From Bordetella genomosp. 13 (GTDB taxonomy: Bacteria; Pseudomonadota; Gammaproteobacteria; Burkholderiales; Burkholderiaceae_B): a stretch of 64,000 bases of DNA. The stretch spans positions 248,001 to 312,000 of the forward strand of contig NZ_VEHL01000007.1 in the NCBI RefSeq assembly GCF_007679965.1, written 5' to 3'. Position numbers and translations under genes: made by a program. The notes under the pieces were generated by a model, which worked only from the letters and a program-made list of their open reading frames with translations, did not search any database and had not been told where the DNA came from. Below are positions 44,662 to 56,387 of this stretch, in pieces (position 1 is the first letter of the stretch; each line of letters begins with the position of its first letter).

Positions 44662-46119
44662 ATGCGCAAGGTCCATTCGGCCATGTTGTACTCGGTCCTG
44701 TTGTCGGCCGCCCTGCTGGGCCTGTCGGCCTGCGGAGGCAGCGACGACTCGGGCTCGTCCACTTCGTCGGGATCCGGCTCCGGGTCCGGCGCCGGCGGCG
44801 GCACGGATACCTCCAGCGCCCCGGCCAGCAAGCTGAGCCTCGTGGCCCAGGTCGGCCAGAAAGTCTTCTTCGACAAGAATCTCTCCGGCGGCAAGAACAT
44901 GTCGTGTGCCACCTGCCACGACCCCGCCTACGCCTACGGCCCGCCCAACAGCCTGGCCGTGCAGCTGGGCTCCGATCCCGCGGTGGCCGGGCAGCGCGCC
45001 GTGCCGTCGCTGCGCTACCGCGACGCGACGCCGCCCTACGACGACAACGCGCCGAACCCGGACAACGTGACGTCCGACTCTCCCGGCGGCGGCTTCATGT
45101 GGGATGGCCGCGCCGGCACGCTGGCCGAGCAGGTCGGCTTTCCACTGCTCAATCCCGTCGAGATGAACAATCCCTCGAAGGCCTCGGTGGTGCAGGCCGT
45201 GCAGGCCGCCTCGTACGCGGACCTGTTCAAGCAAGCCTTCGGCGCCGAAGCGCTGGGCGACACCGACGCCGCCTTCGCCGGCATCGGTCGCGCCATCGAG
45301 GCGTTCCAGCGCGAGGACGCCAGCTTCCATCCGTATTCCAGCAAATACGACCTGTATGCCCACAACAAGGTGGGCGGCACCTTGACCGCGGCCGAAACGC
45401 GCGGCCTGATGATCTTCAACAGCGGCAGCATCGGCAACTGCGCGGCCTGCCATTACCCGGGCGCGAATTTCGAAGGCAACAGCGGCCTGATGAGCGACTT
45501 CACGTACCAGGCGCTGGGCGTGCCGCGCAACGACAAGTCGATCCCGAACAACCCCTCGCCGATCCCGGCGAACCAGGATGCCGGCTACTACGACATGGGC
45601 GTGTGCGGCCCCACGCGCACCGACCACGCGCCAGGCGCTCCGGGCATCCCCACGCCGGACCCGTACTGCGGTCTGTTCAAGGTGCCCGTGCTGCGCAACG
45701 TGGCCACGCGCAATGCGTTCTTCCACAACGGCGTCATGCATTCCCTGAACCAGGTCGTGCACTTCTACAACACGCGCGACACCAATCCCGAGTACTGGTA
45801 TCCCCAGAGCGGCGGCACGGGCGCGCCGGTGGACAACCCGTCGTACGCGCTGTTCCCGCAGTCCGTGCCGGGCGCCACCGTGAAGAAGTTCAACGACCTG
45901 CCGGTCGCCTTCCAGGGCAACATCGACGAAGAGATTCCCCTGGGCACGGGCGACGGCGGCGACAACACCCTGGGCGGCGGCACGATGCCCCGCCAGCCGG
46001 GCAGCGCGCCCGTGATGTCCGAGCACGACATCCAGGACCTGCTGTGCTTCATGGACACCCTGACCGACGGCTACAAGCCGCCCGCGAGCCCGCCCACCAG
46101 CGGCCCTTGCGTGAACTGA
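44662..46119 (+). CDS. Di-heme cytochrome c peroxidase (MauG-like), lipoprotein
   Basis: A 485-residue protein. Lipobox LSAC, then a Ser/Gly tether (about 25-55). It carries two c-type heme sites, CATCH near residue 82 and CAACH near 260, in the bacterial CcpA/MauG fold (GGFMWDGRAGTLAEQ; NVATRNAFFHNGVMHSL). It would reduce peroxide or oxidise a protein substrate in the periplasm. AAGGAAACG precedes the ATG. It belongs to a four-gene plus-strand set with the phosphoesterase, an unknown protein and a prolyl-hydroxylase-like enzyme. Confidence 0.9.
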   Translation: MRKVHSAMLYSVLLSAALLGLSACGGSDDSGSSTSSGSGSGSGAGGGTDTSSAPASKLSLVAQVGQKVFFDKNLSGGKNMSCATCHDPAYAYGPPNSLAVQLGSDPAVAGQRAVPSLRYRDATPPYDDNAPNPDNVTSDSPGGGFMWDGRAGTLAEQVGFPLLNPVEMNNPSKASVVQAVQAASYADLFKQAFGAEALGDTDAAFAGIGRAIEAFQREDASFHPYSSKYDLYAHNKVGGTLTAAETRGLMIFNSGSIGNCAACHYPGANFEGNSGLMSDFTYQALGVPRNDKSIPNNPSPIPANQDAGYYDMGVCGPTRTDHAPGAPGIPTPDPYCGLFKVPVLRNVATRNAFFHNGVMHSLNQVVHFYNTRDTNPEYWYPQSGGTGAPVDNPSYALFPQSVPGATVKKFNDLPVAFQGNIDEEIPLGTGDGGDNTLGGGTMPRQPGSAPVMSEHDIQDLLCFMDTLTDGYKPPASPPTSGPCVN

Positions 46120-46149
46120 CTTCTTTTCGCCCCGCACTGATCGCCAACA

Positions 46150-46848
46150 ATGAAACGATTTTCGAATACCGTCCGCAACGCGGGCACCGCCTTCTCCCTG
46201 TCCCTGCTGATGCTGGCCACCGGCCACGCCGCGCCGGGAGAAACCGCGCCGGCCGTCGCCACGGCGGCCGCCGCCAACATGGAGAATTTCACCGGCACCA
46301 TCACGCGCTACCTGGCCCAGCGCGGCCACGTGTGCCTGGCGAAGTACCAATGGCCCATCTACGTGACCCAGCAGGACCAGGCCGCCAGGACCCGGGACGC
46401 GACGCAGATGCCTGTGCTCGAGAAGCTGGGCCTGGTCAAGGGCCTGGACACGCCGGTCGAGGGCACGGACAACGACGGCAAGAAGATCTGGGCGCAGGCG
46501 CGCCAGTATTCGCTGACGGAAGAGGGCAACAAGTACTACCTGCACCAGCCCGTGGTGATCGCCACGGGCGGCCAGCAGACCACGCACCCCGCCGACTTCT
46601 GCGTCGCCACGCTGACGCTGGACAAGGTGATCGGCTGGGAACCGCCCGTCAAGCAGGGCGACGACACGCGGACCTCGGTGCTGTACACCTACAAGATCGA
46701 TCCCGCCCCCTGGACCAGGGACGCCGACTTCCAGCGCGTGTTCCCCATGGTGGCGCGCCTGGTCGAAAGCGCCGGCACGCTGCAGCTGCGTGAAGGCGTA
46801 CGGCTGACCAAGGACGGCTGGGTGGCGGAAGAACTGTTCCAGCGATGA
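46150..46848 (+). CDS. Exported protein of unknown function
   Basis: A 232-residue protein with a signal peptide (1-27, ending GHAA). A mature domain has two cysteines (HVCLAKY, DFCVATL), a segment MPVLEKLGLVKG and YSLTEEGNKYYLHQ that resembles a winged-helix wing, and a C-terminal half rich in charged residues. It is probably periplasmic despite the wing-like motif. It lies 30 bp after the peroxidase gene; its stop overlaps the hydroxylase start (ATGA), so the two are translationally coupled. No family is recognised. Confidence 0.7.
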   Translation: MKRFSNTVRNAGTAFSLSLLMLATGHAAPGETAPAVATAAAANMENFTGTITRYLAQRGHVCLAKYQWPIYVTQQDQAARTRDATQMPVLEKLGLVKGLDTPVEGTDNDGKKIWAQARQYSLTEEGNKYYLHQPVVIATGGQQTTHPADFCVATLTLDKVIGWEPPVKQGDDTRTSVLYTYKIDPAPWTRDADFQRVFPMVARLVESAGTLQLREGVRLTKDGWVAEELFQR

Positions 46849-47726
46849 TCGTCAACTTCGCCAACGAAGCGCGCGACTGGATCGCGCAGAACCTGATGCG
46901 CGGCTGCCAGCCCGATACCGTGGTCCGCGAACTGGTGGGCAACAAGGTCGAAGGCGAGCTGGCGGTCGCGATGGTGCAGTCGGTGCTGAATGCCCTGCTC
47001 TATGGCGAAGCCATGCCCGAAGGCAGGCTCGACCTGGACGCGCCACCGGCCCAGTACGTGCCCGATCCCAGCCGCCTGGGCCGCGCCTCGGTGCTGAAGA
47101 CCGGCAAGCGCGACGTGCCCGTGCTGGCGCGGCTGCAGCGCCCCAGCGCCGCGCTGCTGGGCAACGTGCTGGACGCGGAGGAATGCCGCCAGCTGATCGC
47201 GCAGGCCAGGCCGCGGCTGGCGGCGTCCACGGTGGTGGATCCGATCACCGGCCTGGACCGGGTGGCGGACCATCGCAGCAGCGCGGGCATGTTCTTCAAG
47301 CTGGCGGAAACGCCGCTGGTGGCACGCATCGAGAAGCGCATCGCCGAGCTGACGGGCCTGCCCGTGGAACACGGCGAAGGGCTGCAGATACTGCACTACC
47401 CGACCGGCGCCGAAAGCACGCCGCACTACGATTTCCTGATGCCGGCCAACGAGGCCAACAAGGCGTCGATCGCGCGCAGCGGCCAACGCATCGCCACCTT
47501 CATCATGTATCTGAACGACGTGGACGCGGGCGGAGAGACCGGGTTTCCCCACGTGGGCTGGTCGGTGCTGCCGCGTCGGGGACAGGCGCTGTTCTTCGAA
47601 TACGGCAACGCCGCCCGCAAGACCGACCCCATGTCTCTGCATACCGGCGCGGCGGTGCTGGCCGGCGAGAAATGGATCGCGACCAAGTGGGTGCGCGAGC
47701 GGGAATTCATTCCCGCGTCGGCGTGA
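46845..47726 (+). CDS. 2-oxoglutarate/Fe(II) dioxygenase, prolyl-4-hydroxylase-like
   Basis: A 293-residue protein with no signal peptide. N-terminal helical half, then a P4Hc domain (about 130-290): iron ligands HYD near residue 194 and His in SLHTGAAV near 265, and the 2-oxoglutarate-binding Lys in EKWIATKW. ECRQLI and GGETGFPHVGW are typical family landmarks. It would hydroxylate prolyl or other residues of cytoplasmic or pre-export proteins. It is coupled to the upstream exported protein gene, which might be its substrate (inference). Confidence 0.88.
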   Translation: MIVNFANEARDWIAQNLMRGCQPDTVVRELVGNKVEGELAVAMVQSVLNALLYGEAMPEGRLDLDAPPAQYVPDPSRLGRASVLKTGKRDVPVLARLQRPSAALLGNVLDAEECRQLIAQARPRLAASTVVDPITGLDRVADHRSSAGMFFKLAETPLVARIEKRIAELTGLPVEHGEGLQILHYPTGAESTPHYDFLMPANEANKASIARSGQRIATFIMYLNDVDAGGETGFPHVGWSVLPRRGQALFFEYGNAARKTDPMSLHTGAAVLAGEKWIATKWVREREFIPASA

Positions 47727-47782
47727 TTCGTCGGCGGCTCGGCCGGCGTGATTCAGTCAGCGTGATTCCATCGGCGTGATTC
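47722..47782 (+). repeat. Four CGTGATTC repeats at the hydroxylase 3' end
   Basis: CGTGATTC recurs at 47722, 47747, 47761 and 47775 (spacings 25, 14 and 14 bp). The first copy contains the hydroxylase stop codon. The last copies look like a 14-bp tandem slippage repeat in the convergent gap 47727-47865. Confidence 0.6.
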
Positions 47783-47865
47783 GGCCCGCGCGACTTGATC
47801 GCCGCGACCCGGCCAGGTCGCGGACGCCAGCCAGGCCGTGAACGGTCCGCCCGAACGGGCAGCGC

Positions 47866-48639
47866 TTACGCCGCCCCGCCCTTGCGCGGCTTGCGGGGCG
47901 CGTTGCGTGCCAACCGGTCGTACAGCGCGTTGGGCAGCAGCCGCATCAGCCTGGCCACCACGCCCATCTGCCACGGGATGACCTTGTACGAGGCGCCGCG
48001 CGCGATCGCGTCGTGCGCGCGCAGCGCGAAGGCGTCGGCGTCCATCAGGAAGGGCATGCGGTAGGGGTTGTGCGCCGTCATCGCGGTCTTGATGTAGCCC
48101 GGCGCGATGGTGACGACCCGCACGCCGCTGCCCGCGAGCTCCAGCCGCAGGCTTTCGCAATACGTGACCACCGCCGACTTGGACGCGCTGTAGGCGCCCG
48201 CGCCCGGCAGCCCGCGCACGCCGGCCACGCTGGCGATGCCGACCAGCCGGCCGCCGCGTGCCGCGCGCATGGGCTCGATGAAAGGCTCGAAGGTGGACAC
48301 GGTGGCCAGCACGTTGGTGGCGAAGATGGACTCGAAGACTTCGTAGTCTTCGAGCTGCCCGGTGACGGTGCCCGCGCTGATGCCGGCGCTGGCCACCACC
48401 ACGTCGACCTTGCCGGCGCACTGCATGAGGAAATCCGCCGCCGCCCGGTGCAGGGCGGCGCGGTCGCGCACATCCAGGGCATAGCAGTGATGCGTGCCGG
48501 GCAGCGAGTCGGCCAGGGCTTGCAAGGCATCCGCGCGCCGGCCCACCAGGCCCAGCGTGGCGCCGCCGGCGGCATAGCGCCTCGCCAGGGCCAGGCCCAG
48601 GCCGCTGCTGGCGCCGGTGATGAAGATGTTCTGCGACAT
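47866..48639 (-). CDS. Short-chain dehydrogenase/reductase
   Basis: A 257-residue classical SDR: TGASSGLGLA cofactor loop, ALDVRDRAAL, the VVVASAGIS (NNAG-equivalent) strand and the catalytic YSASKSA. It ends in a basic tail (NAPRKPRKGG). ATG 48639 has AGGAG 6 nt upstream; the longer frame to 48732 lacks a site. The substrate is unknown. It lies downstream of the LpxO/OlsC-like hydroxylase on the same strand, so a lipid-related role is conceivable. Confidence 0.85.
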   Translation of the reverse strand: MSQNIFITGASSGLGLALARRYAAGGATLGLVGRRADALQALADSLPGTHHCYALDVRDRAALHRAAADFLMQCAGKVDVVVASAGISAGTVTGQLEDYEVFESIFATNVLATVSTFEPFIEPMRAARGGRLVGIASVAGVRGLPGAGAYSASKSAVVTYCESLRLELAGSGVRVVTIAPGYIKTAMTAHNPYRMPFLMDADAFALRAHDAIARGASYKVIPWQMGVVARLMRLLPNALYDRLARNAPRKPRKGGAA

Positions 48640-48750
48640 GGGGTCTCCTGTGACCGCGCCGCTGCCTGCAAGGCAAGACGCAGCCCATCGATCGGCCGTG
48701 CGGGCAAGGATGCGTGCTGCAACGGCGCGCACCGCCCGCCAGCAGCGAAT

Positions 48751-49647
48751 TTACAGGAAGATCAGGGCCAGGATGCCCAGCACCAGCGCCCACTTCAGCA
48801 CGTAGTACAGCGTCTTGTTGTACTTCTTGATGCGCTTGCCGAAGCGGCGCACCGCGTACACACTGCCGAAGATGCGGTTGATGCCGCCGGTGCGGTCGCC
48901 TTCCTGGTTGGGCGAGGTGGCCGCGCGCAGCAGCAGGACGGCGAAGAAGTGGTTGATCGCCTGTGCCCAGCGGTACTTCATCGGACGCTCGATGTCGGCG
49001 AACAGGATGATGCGGTTCTGGTCGGTGCGGTTCTCGGCGAAATGGATGAAGGTCTCGTCGAACACCACGGCCTCGCCGTCGCGCCAGTGATAGCTTTGCC
49101 CGTCGACGTTGATGTAGCAGTCGGGGCTGTTGGGCGTGATCAGGCCCATGTGGAAACGCAGCGAGCCCGCGTACGGGTCGCGATGGCGCGGCAGCTTGCT
49201 GCCGGGCGGCAGCGCCGCGAACATGGCGCCCTTGATACCGGGGATGTCGGCCAGCAGCTTGGTGGTGACCGGGCACAGCGCGCGCGCCGAGGGATGGTCG
49301 GTGTCGTACCACTTCAGGTAAAACCGCTTCCAGCCGCTCTTGAAGAACGAATTGAAACCCGCGTCGTTATAGGTACTGGAGGCCTTGATGTGGCCCTGGC
49401 CGAACAGTTGCTCGGCCTCGGCCCGGATGTCCTGCCAGCGCGCCATCAGCGGCGCCATGTCCGGGAATTCTTCCAGGTCGATGTACGGCTTGTTCGGCAC
49501 GCGCGAGAAGGCGTACATGAAGACGTTGATCGGCGCGGTAAAGGTGGAGTGGTCCAGCGCCTGGCGCGCAAACCGGTGCCGCACACGCCCCCGAAAGTGG
49601 ACCACGGTGGCGGACACCACGAACAGGGCAAGAATGAACCATTTCAT
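48751..49647 (-). CDS. Aspartyl/asparaginyl beta-hydroxylase-family lipid hydroxylase (LpxO- or OlsC-like)
   Basis: A 298-residue protein. Membrane helix at the N-terminus (MKWFILALFVV), YNDAGFNSFFKSGWKRFYLK, the iron-binding LPRHRDPYAGSLRFHMGL and DETFIHFAENRTDQNRIILFADIERP, and a second hydrophobic segment at the C-terminus (VLKWALVLGILALIF). Both termini match LpxO, which 2-hydroxylates lipid A acyl chains. OlsC, a homologue, hydroxylates ornithine lipids, and an olsB gene is in this window. ATG 49647 has GGGAG 6 nt upstream. Confidence 0.85.
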   Translation of the reverse strand: MKWFILALFVVSATVVHFRGRVRHRFARQALDHSTFTAPINVFMYAFSRVPNKPYIDLEEFPDMAPLMARWQDIRAEAEQLFGQGHIKASSTYNDAGFNSFFKSGWKRFYLKWYDTDHPSARALCPVTTKLLADIPGIKGAMFAALPPGSKLPRHRDPYAGSLRFHMGLITPNSPDCYINVDGQSYHWRDGEAVVFDETFIHFAENRTDQNRIILFADIERPMKYRWAQAINHFFAVLLLRAATSPNQEGDRTGGINRIFGSVYAVRRFGKRIKKYNKTLYYVLKWALVLGILALIFL

Positions 49648-49680
49648 GAATGACTCCCGCAAGGCGCATGGCGGGTGGCC

Positions 49681-49749
49681 ATGCCGCGGCTATACGACTA
49701 CGGGCTGTACTACTACGGACCGACTGCGGACTGTACTACTACGGACTAG
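49681..49749 (+). repeat. Imperfect 26-bp repeats, also a 22-codon Tyr-rich ORF
   Basis: CTGTACTACTACGGAC occurs at 49705-49720 and 49731-49746, with a diverged copy just upstream. The plus strand reads a short ORF, MPRLYDYGLYYYG onward, with a poor initiation site. It more likely reflects slippage in the lpxO-carB spacer. Confidence 0.4.
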
Positions 49750-49759
49750 GAGGGGCTGC

Positions 49760-49792
49760 ATCAAGAAACCGGGGTTCCCTCAAGAACCCCGG
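49760..49792 (-). terminator. Intrinsic terminator after carB
   Basis: On the minus strand CCGGGGTTC (49792-49784) pairs perfectly with GAACCCCGG (49777-49769) around TTGAGG, followed by TTTCTTG, 13 bp after the carB stop. Confidence 0.82.
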
Positions 49793-49805
49793 ATGACTGC
49801 TCGAC

Positions 49806-53051
<3,246 letters not shown>

Positions 53052-53064
53052 GTCTTGGAATCTT

Positions 53065-54246
53065 TTATTGCTTCGGGCCGGCCATCAGGCTGATGAACTT
53101 GTCGAACAGCTCGAGGATGTCGTGGGGACCGGGGCTGGCCTCGGGGTGGCCCTGGAAGCAGAACGCGGGGCGGTCGGTCAGTTCGAAGCCTTGCAGCGTG
53201 CCGTCGAACAGGGACACGTGCGTGGCACGCGTGTTGGCCGGCAGGCTGGCGGCGTCGACCGCGAAACCGTGGTTCTGGCTGGTGATGAAGACGCGGCCCG
53301 ATTGCACGTCCTGCACCGGGTGGTTGGCGCCGTGGTGGCCGGTCTTCATCTTGACGGTCTTGCCGCCGACGGCCAGGCCCATGATCTGGTGGCCCAGGCA
53401 GATGCCGAAGACCGGCATCCTGCGGTCCAGGAACGAGCGGGTGGCCTCGATGGCGTAGTCGCAGGGCTCGGGGTCGCCGGGGCCGTTGGCCAGGAACAGG
53501 CCGTCGGGATCGAGCTTGAGCACGTCCTCGGCGGGCGTCTGGGCGGGCACCAGCGTGATGCGGCAGCCGCGGTCGGCCATCAGGCGCAGGATGTTGTGCT
53601 TGACGCCGAAGTCGTAGGCCACGACGTGGAAGCGGTCCTGCTCGGGCGCGGCAAAGCCTTCGCCCAGTTGCCACGTGCCGCCCTTCCAGGGCTGGCTTTC
53701 CTTCAGCGAGACGACCTTGGCCAGGTCCTGCCCGGCCATGCCGGGAAAGCCGCGCGCCAGTTCGACGGCGCGCTCGGCATCGTCGCCGGCCAGGATGCAG
53801 CCGCCCTGGGCACCCTTGTCGCGCAGGATGCGGGTGAGCTTGCGCGTGTCGATGCCGGCGATGGCGACGATGCCCTGGGCAGCCAGGTACTCGGGCAGCG
53901 ACTGGGTGGCGCGGAAATTGGACACGCGCGCGGGACAGTCGCGGACGACCAGTCCGGCGGCGTAGACACGGTTGGCCTCGACGTCTTCGGTGTTGACGCC
54001 GGTATTGCCGATGTGGGGATAGGTCAGCGTGACGATCTGGCCGTTGTAGCTGGGATCGGTCAGGATTTCCTGATAGCCGGTCATCGCGGTGTTGAACACC
54101 ACCTCGGCCACCGTGTGGCCGGGCGCGCCTATCGATACGCCCCGGAAAATGGTACCGTCCGCCAGAGCCAGAATTGCGGGAGGGTAGCGGCGATTGGCAC
54201 CATTATCGGCGCCATCGGAGCCCTCGGGAAAAAGTTGCGGCAGCAC
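53065..54246 (-). CDS. carA: Carbamoyl-phosphate synthase small subunit (glutamine amidotransferase)
   Basis: About 393 residues. N-terminal CPSase_sm domain (PPAILALADGTIFRG, FNTAMTGYQEILTDPSYNGQ) and class-I amidotransferase domain with nucleophile Cys in FGICLGHQIMG and the C-terminal GHPEASPGPHD. It supplies ammonia to CarB. The start is uncertain: no ATG is available. GTG 54246 (GGGG 6 nt upstream) is chosen; TTG 54264 would add six residues. Confidence 0.95.
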   Translation of the reverse strand: MLPQLFPEGSDGADNGANRRYPPAILALADGTIFRGVSIGAPGHTVAEVVFNTAMTGYQEILTDPSYNGQIVTLTYPHIGNTGVNTEDVEANRVYAAGLVVRDCPARVSNFRATQSLPEYLAAQGIVAIAGIDTRKLTRILRDKGAQGGCILAGDDAERAVELARGFPGMAGQDLAKVVSLKESQPWKGGTWQLGEGFAAPEQDRFHVVAYDFGVKHNILRLMADRGCRITLVPAQTPAEDVLKLDPDGLFLANGPGDPEPCDYAIEATRSFLDRRMPVFGICLGHQIMGLAVGGKTVKMKTGHHGANHPVQDVQSGRVFITSQNHGFAVDAASLPANTRATHVSLFDGTLQGFELTDRPAFCFQGHPEASPGPHDILELFDKFISLMAGPKQ

Positions 54247-54285
54247 AGTAAACCCCGGTTTCAAAATCGATAATTAAACCTTTGG

Positions 54286-54291
54286 ATTATA
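54286..54291 (-). promoter_or_regulatory. -10 element for carAB
   Basis: On the minus strand a perfect TATAAT lies about 40 bp upstream of the carA start. No good -35 is visible at 16-18 bp. The leader is AT-rich for this genome. Confidence 0.5.
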
Positions 54292-54511
54292 CCCCGAGCG
54301 GGGCTTTTCCCTGGAAAACCGCGCCAGATAAGGCCAGATAGGCCATTTCACCTACGGTAAAAGAGGCCGCCGACGACCCGTCCCGCCCGCAACGGGGTCG
54401 CGCGCCTGAGGTACCCTATCCCTGCCAGACGGGCACCCGCCCTACCCGGCCCGCGCGCGCCCCAGCGGCGCGTTCCGATAGGCTTCCGAACCGATCCCAT
54501 CTCCCGCTTCC

Positions 54512-55465
54512 ATGACCAGCCTGCTCGATTCCCTGCGCCAGTACACCACCGTGGTCGCCGATACCGGCGACTTCGAAGTCATGCGCACGCTGCGCCCCAC
54601 CGACGCCACGACCAACCCGTCGCTGATCCTCAAGGCCGTGCAGCAGGACGCCTACCGGCCGCTGCTGGCCCGGACGGTGCAGGACCACCGCGACGCGCCC
54701 ACGGCGGAACTGGCCGACCGGCTGCTGGTGGCCTTCGGCACCCGGATCCTGGACATCGTGCCCGGCCGGGTGTCCACCGAGGTGGACGCGCGCCTGTCCT
54801 TCGATACCCGCGCCACCATCGAGCGCGCCCGCGGCCTGATCGCCCTGTACGAGGCGGCCGGCGTGGCGCGCGAACGCGTGCTGATCAAGATCGCCTCCAC
54901 CTGGGAAGGCATCCAGGCCGCCCGCGTGCTGCAGTCCGAAGGCGTGCGCTGCAATCTGACGCTGCTGTTCTCGCTGCCGCAGGCGGTGGCCTGCGCCGAG
55001 GCCGGCGTGCAGCTGATATCGCCCTTCGTGGGCCGCATCTACGACTGGCACAAGAAATCGGCCGGCGCCTCGTGGGACGAGGCCGCGCGCGCCGGCGCCA
55101 ACGACCCGGGCGTGCAGTCGGTAGCGCGCATCTACCGCTATTTCAAGCACTACGGCATCAAGACCGAGGTGATGGGCGCCAGCTTCCGCAACGCGGGCCA
55201 GATCCTGGCGCTGGCCGGCTGCGACCTGCTGACGATCAGCCCCGAGCTGCTGAACGAACTGTCGAACACCGAGGGCGACGTGGCGCCGGCCCTGCAGGCC
55301 GGCACGGGCGGCGACGAGGTCGTGCGCATCGAGGCCGACGAGATCGGCTTCCGCACGCAATTGAACGAAGATGCGATGGCGGGCGAGAAGCTGGCCGAAG
55401 GCATCCGGGCCTTCGTGGCCGACGGCAAGAAGCTGGATGCGCTGATCGAGGCGCAGCGGGGCTGA
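54512..55465 (+). CDS. tal: Transaldolase
   Basis: A 317-residue transaldolase of the TalB type. Motifs: VADTGDFEVMRTLRPTDATTNPSLI, the Schiff-base Lys in RVLIKIASTWEGIQAARVL, and SPFVGRIYDW with the phosphate-binding Arg. It acts in the non-oxidative pentose-phosphate pathway. Divergent from carA across a 265-bp region with no recognised RNA element. Confidence 0.97.
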   Translation: MTSLLDSLRQYTTVVADTGDFEVMRTLRPTDATTNPSLILKAVQQDAYRPLLARTVQDHRDAPTAELADRLLVAFGTRILDIVPGRVSTEVDARLSFDTRATIERARGLIALYEAAGVARERVLIKIASTWEGIQAARVLQSEGVRCNLTLLFSLPQAVACAEAGVQLISPFVGRIYDWHKKSAGASWDEAARAGANDPGVQSVARIYRYFKHYGIKTEVMGASFRNAGQILALAGCDLLTISPELLNELSNTEGDVAPALQAGTGGDEVVRIEADEIGFRTQLNEDAMAGEKLAEGIRAFVADGKKLDALIEAQRG

Positions 55466-55509
55466 GCCGCCGCAAGACGACGCCACGGCGCCCCATGGCC
55501 CGCCATGGG

Positions 55510-55539
55510 CAAGAAAATGCCCCCTTGGCAAGGGGGCAT
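55510..55539 (-). terminator. Intrinsic terminator of the ABC-transporter operon
   Basis: ATGCCCCCTT (55517-55526) / AAGGGGGCAT (55530-55539) with a 3-nt loop. Read on the minus strand it is followed by TTTCTTG. It lies between convergent tal and the permease gene. Confidence 0.75.
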
Positions 55540-55588
55540 CGGATCACACGGCGCGGGCCGCCCATCGGGTGGCCGCGCGTGGACTGGA

Positions 55589-56383
55589 TCAAAGCTTCTC
55601 GGTCTCGCCCGACCTGGGCTGCCATTTCATCAGGCGCTTCTCGCCCACGCTGACGATGTAGTCCAGCACCAGCGCGAAGGCCGTCAGCACGATGATGCCC
55701 GCGAATACGGTATTCACGTCCAGCGTGCCTTCGGCTTGCAGGATCAGGTAGCCCACCCCGCTGGCCGAGCCCAGGTACTCGCCCACGACCGCGCCCACGA
55801 AGGCCAGGCCGACCGAGGTGTGCAGGCTGGAGAACACCCAGCTGGTCGCCGACGGCAGATACACGTGGCGCAGCAACTGCTGGCGGCGCGCGCCCAGCAT
55901 GCGCGCGTTGTCCAGCAGCGTGGGGCTGACTTCGCGCACGCCCTGGTAGACGTTGAAGAACACGATGAAGAACACCAGCGTGACCGCCAGCGCCACCTTG
56001 GACCAGATGCCCAGGCCGAACCACATGCCGAAGATGGGCGCCAAAATGACGCGCGGCATGGAGTTGGCCGCGGTGATGTAGGGGTCGAGCACGGCGCTGA
56101 CCTTGCGCGACAGCCCCAGCCACAGGCCGGCGCCCAGGCCGGCGACGGTGCCGATGATGAAGGCCAGCACGGTTTCGGTCAGGGTGATCCACAGGTGGCG
56201 GTAGATGTCGGCATCCACCACGAACCAGTTCCAGATGCGGCCGGCGACCTCGAGCGGCTGGCCGAAGAAGAACGCGACGCGCGGGCTGGCGGATGCGAAA
56301 TGCCAGACGCCCAGGATGAGGACCAGCAGGCCCAGCTGCCACGCACGCAACGTGGCGGAACCCGATTTGAACGACTTGGACAT
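55589..56383 (-). CDS. ABC transporter permease (SsuC/TauC/NrtB family)
   Basis: A 264-residue permease with six helices and the EAA loop LLDNARMLGARRQQLLRHVYLP. GAVVGEYLGSASGVGYLI is the typical C-terminal motif of nitrate/sulfonate/taurine/pyrimidine-precursor permeases. Third gene of the binding protein-ATPase-permease operon. The start (56383) lies 4 bp after the ATPase stop. Confidence 0.92.
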   Translation of the reverse strand: MSKSFKSGSATLRAWQLGLLVLILGVWHFASASPRVAFFFGQPLEVAGRIWNWFVVDADIYRHLWITLTETVLAFIIGTVAGLGAGLWLGLSRKVSAVLDPYITAANSMPRVILAPIFGMWFGLGIWSKVALAVTLVFFIVFFNVYQGVREVSPTLLDNARMLGARRQQLLRHVYLPSATSWVFSSLHTSVGLAFVGAVVGEYLGSASGVGYLILQAEGTLDVNTVFAGIIVLTAFALVLDYIVSVGEKRLMKWQPRSGETEKL

Positions 56384-56387
56384 GGCT

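Noticed and set aside
42047..44662. 871-codon minus-strand open frame opposite the phosphoesterase
   Set aside because: Antisense of a gene with clear signal peptide and catalytic motifs; no recognisable protein features.
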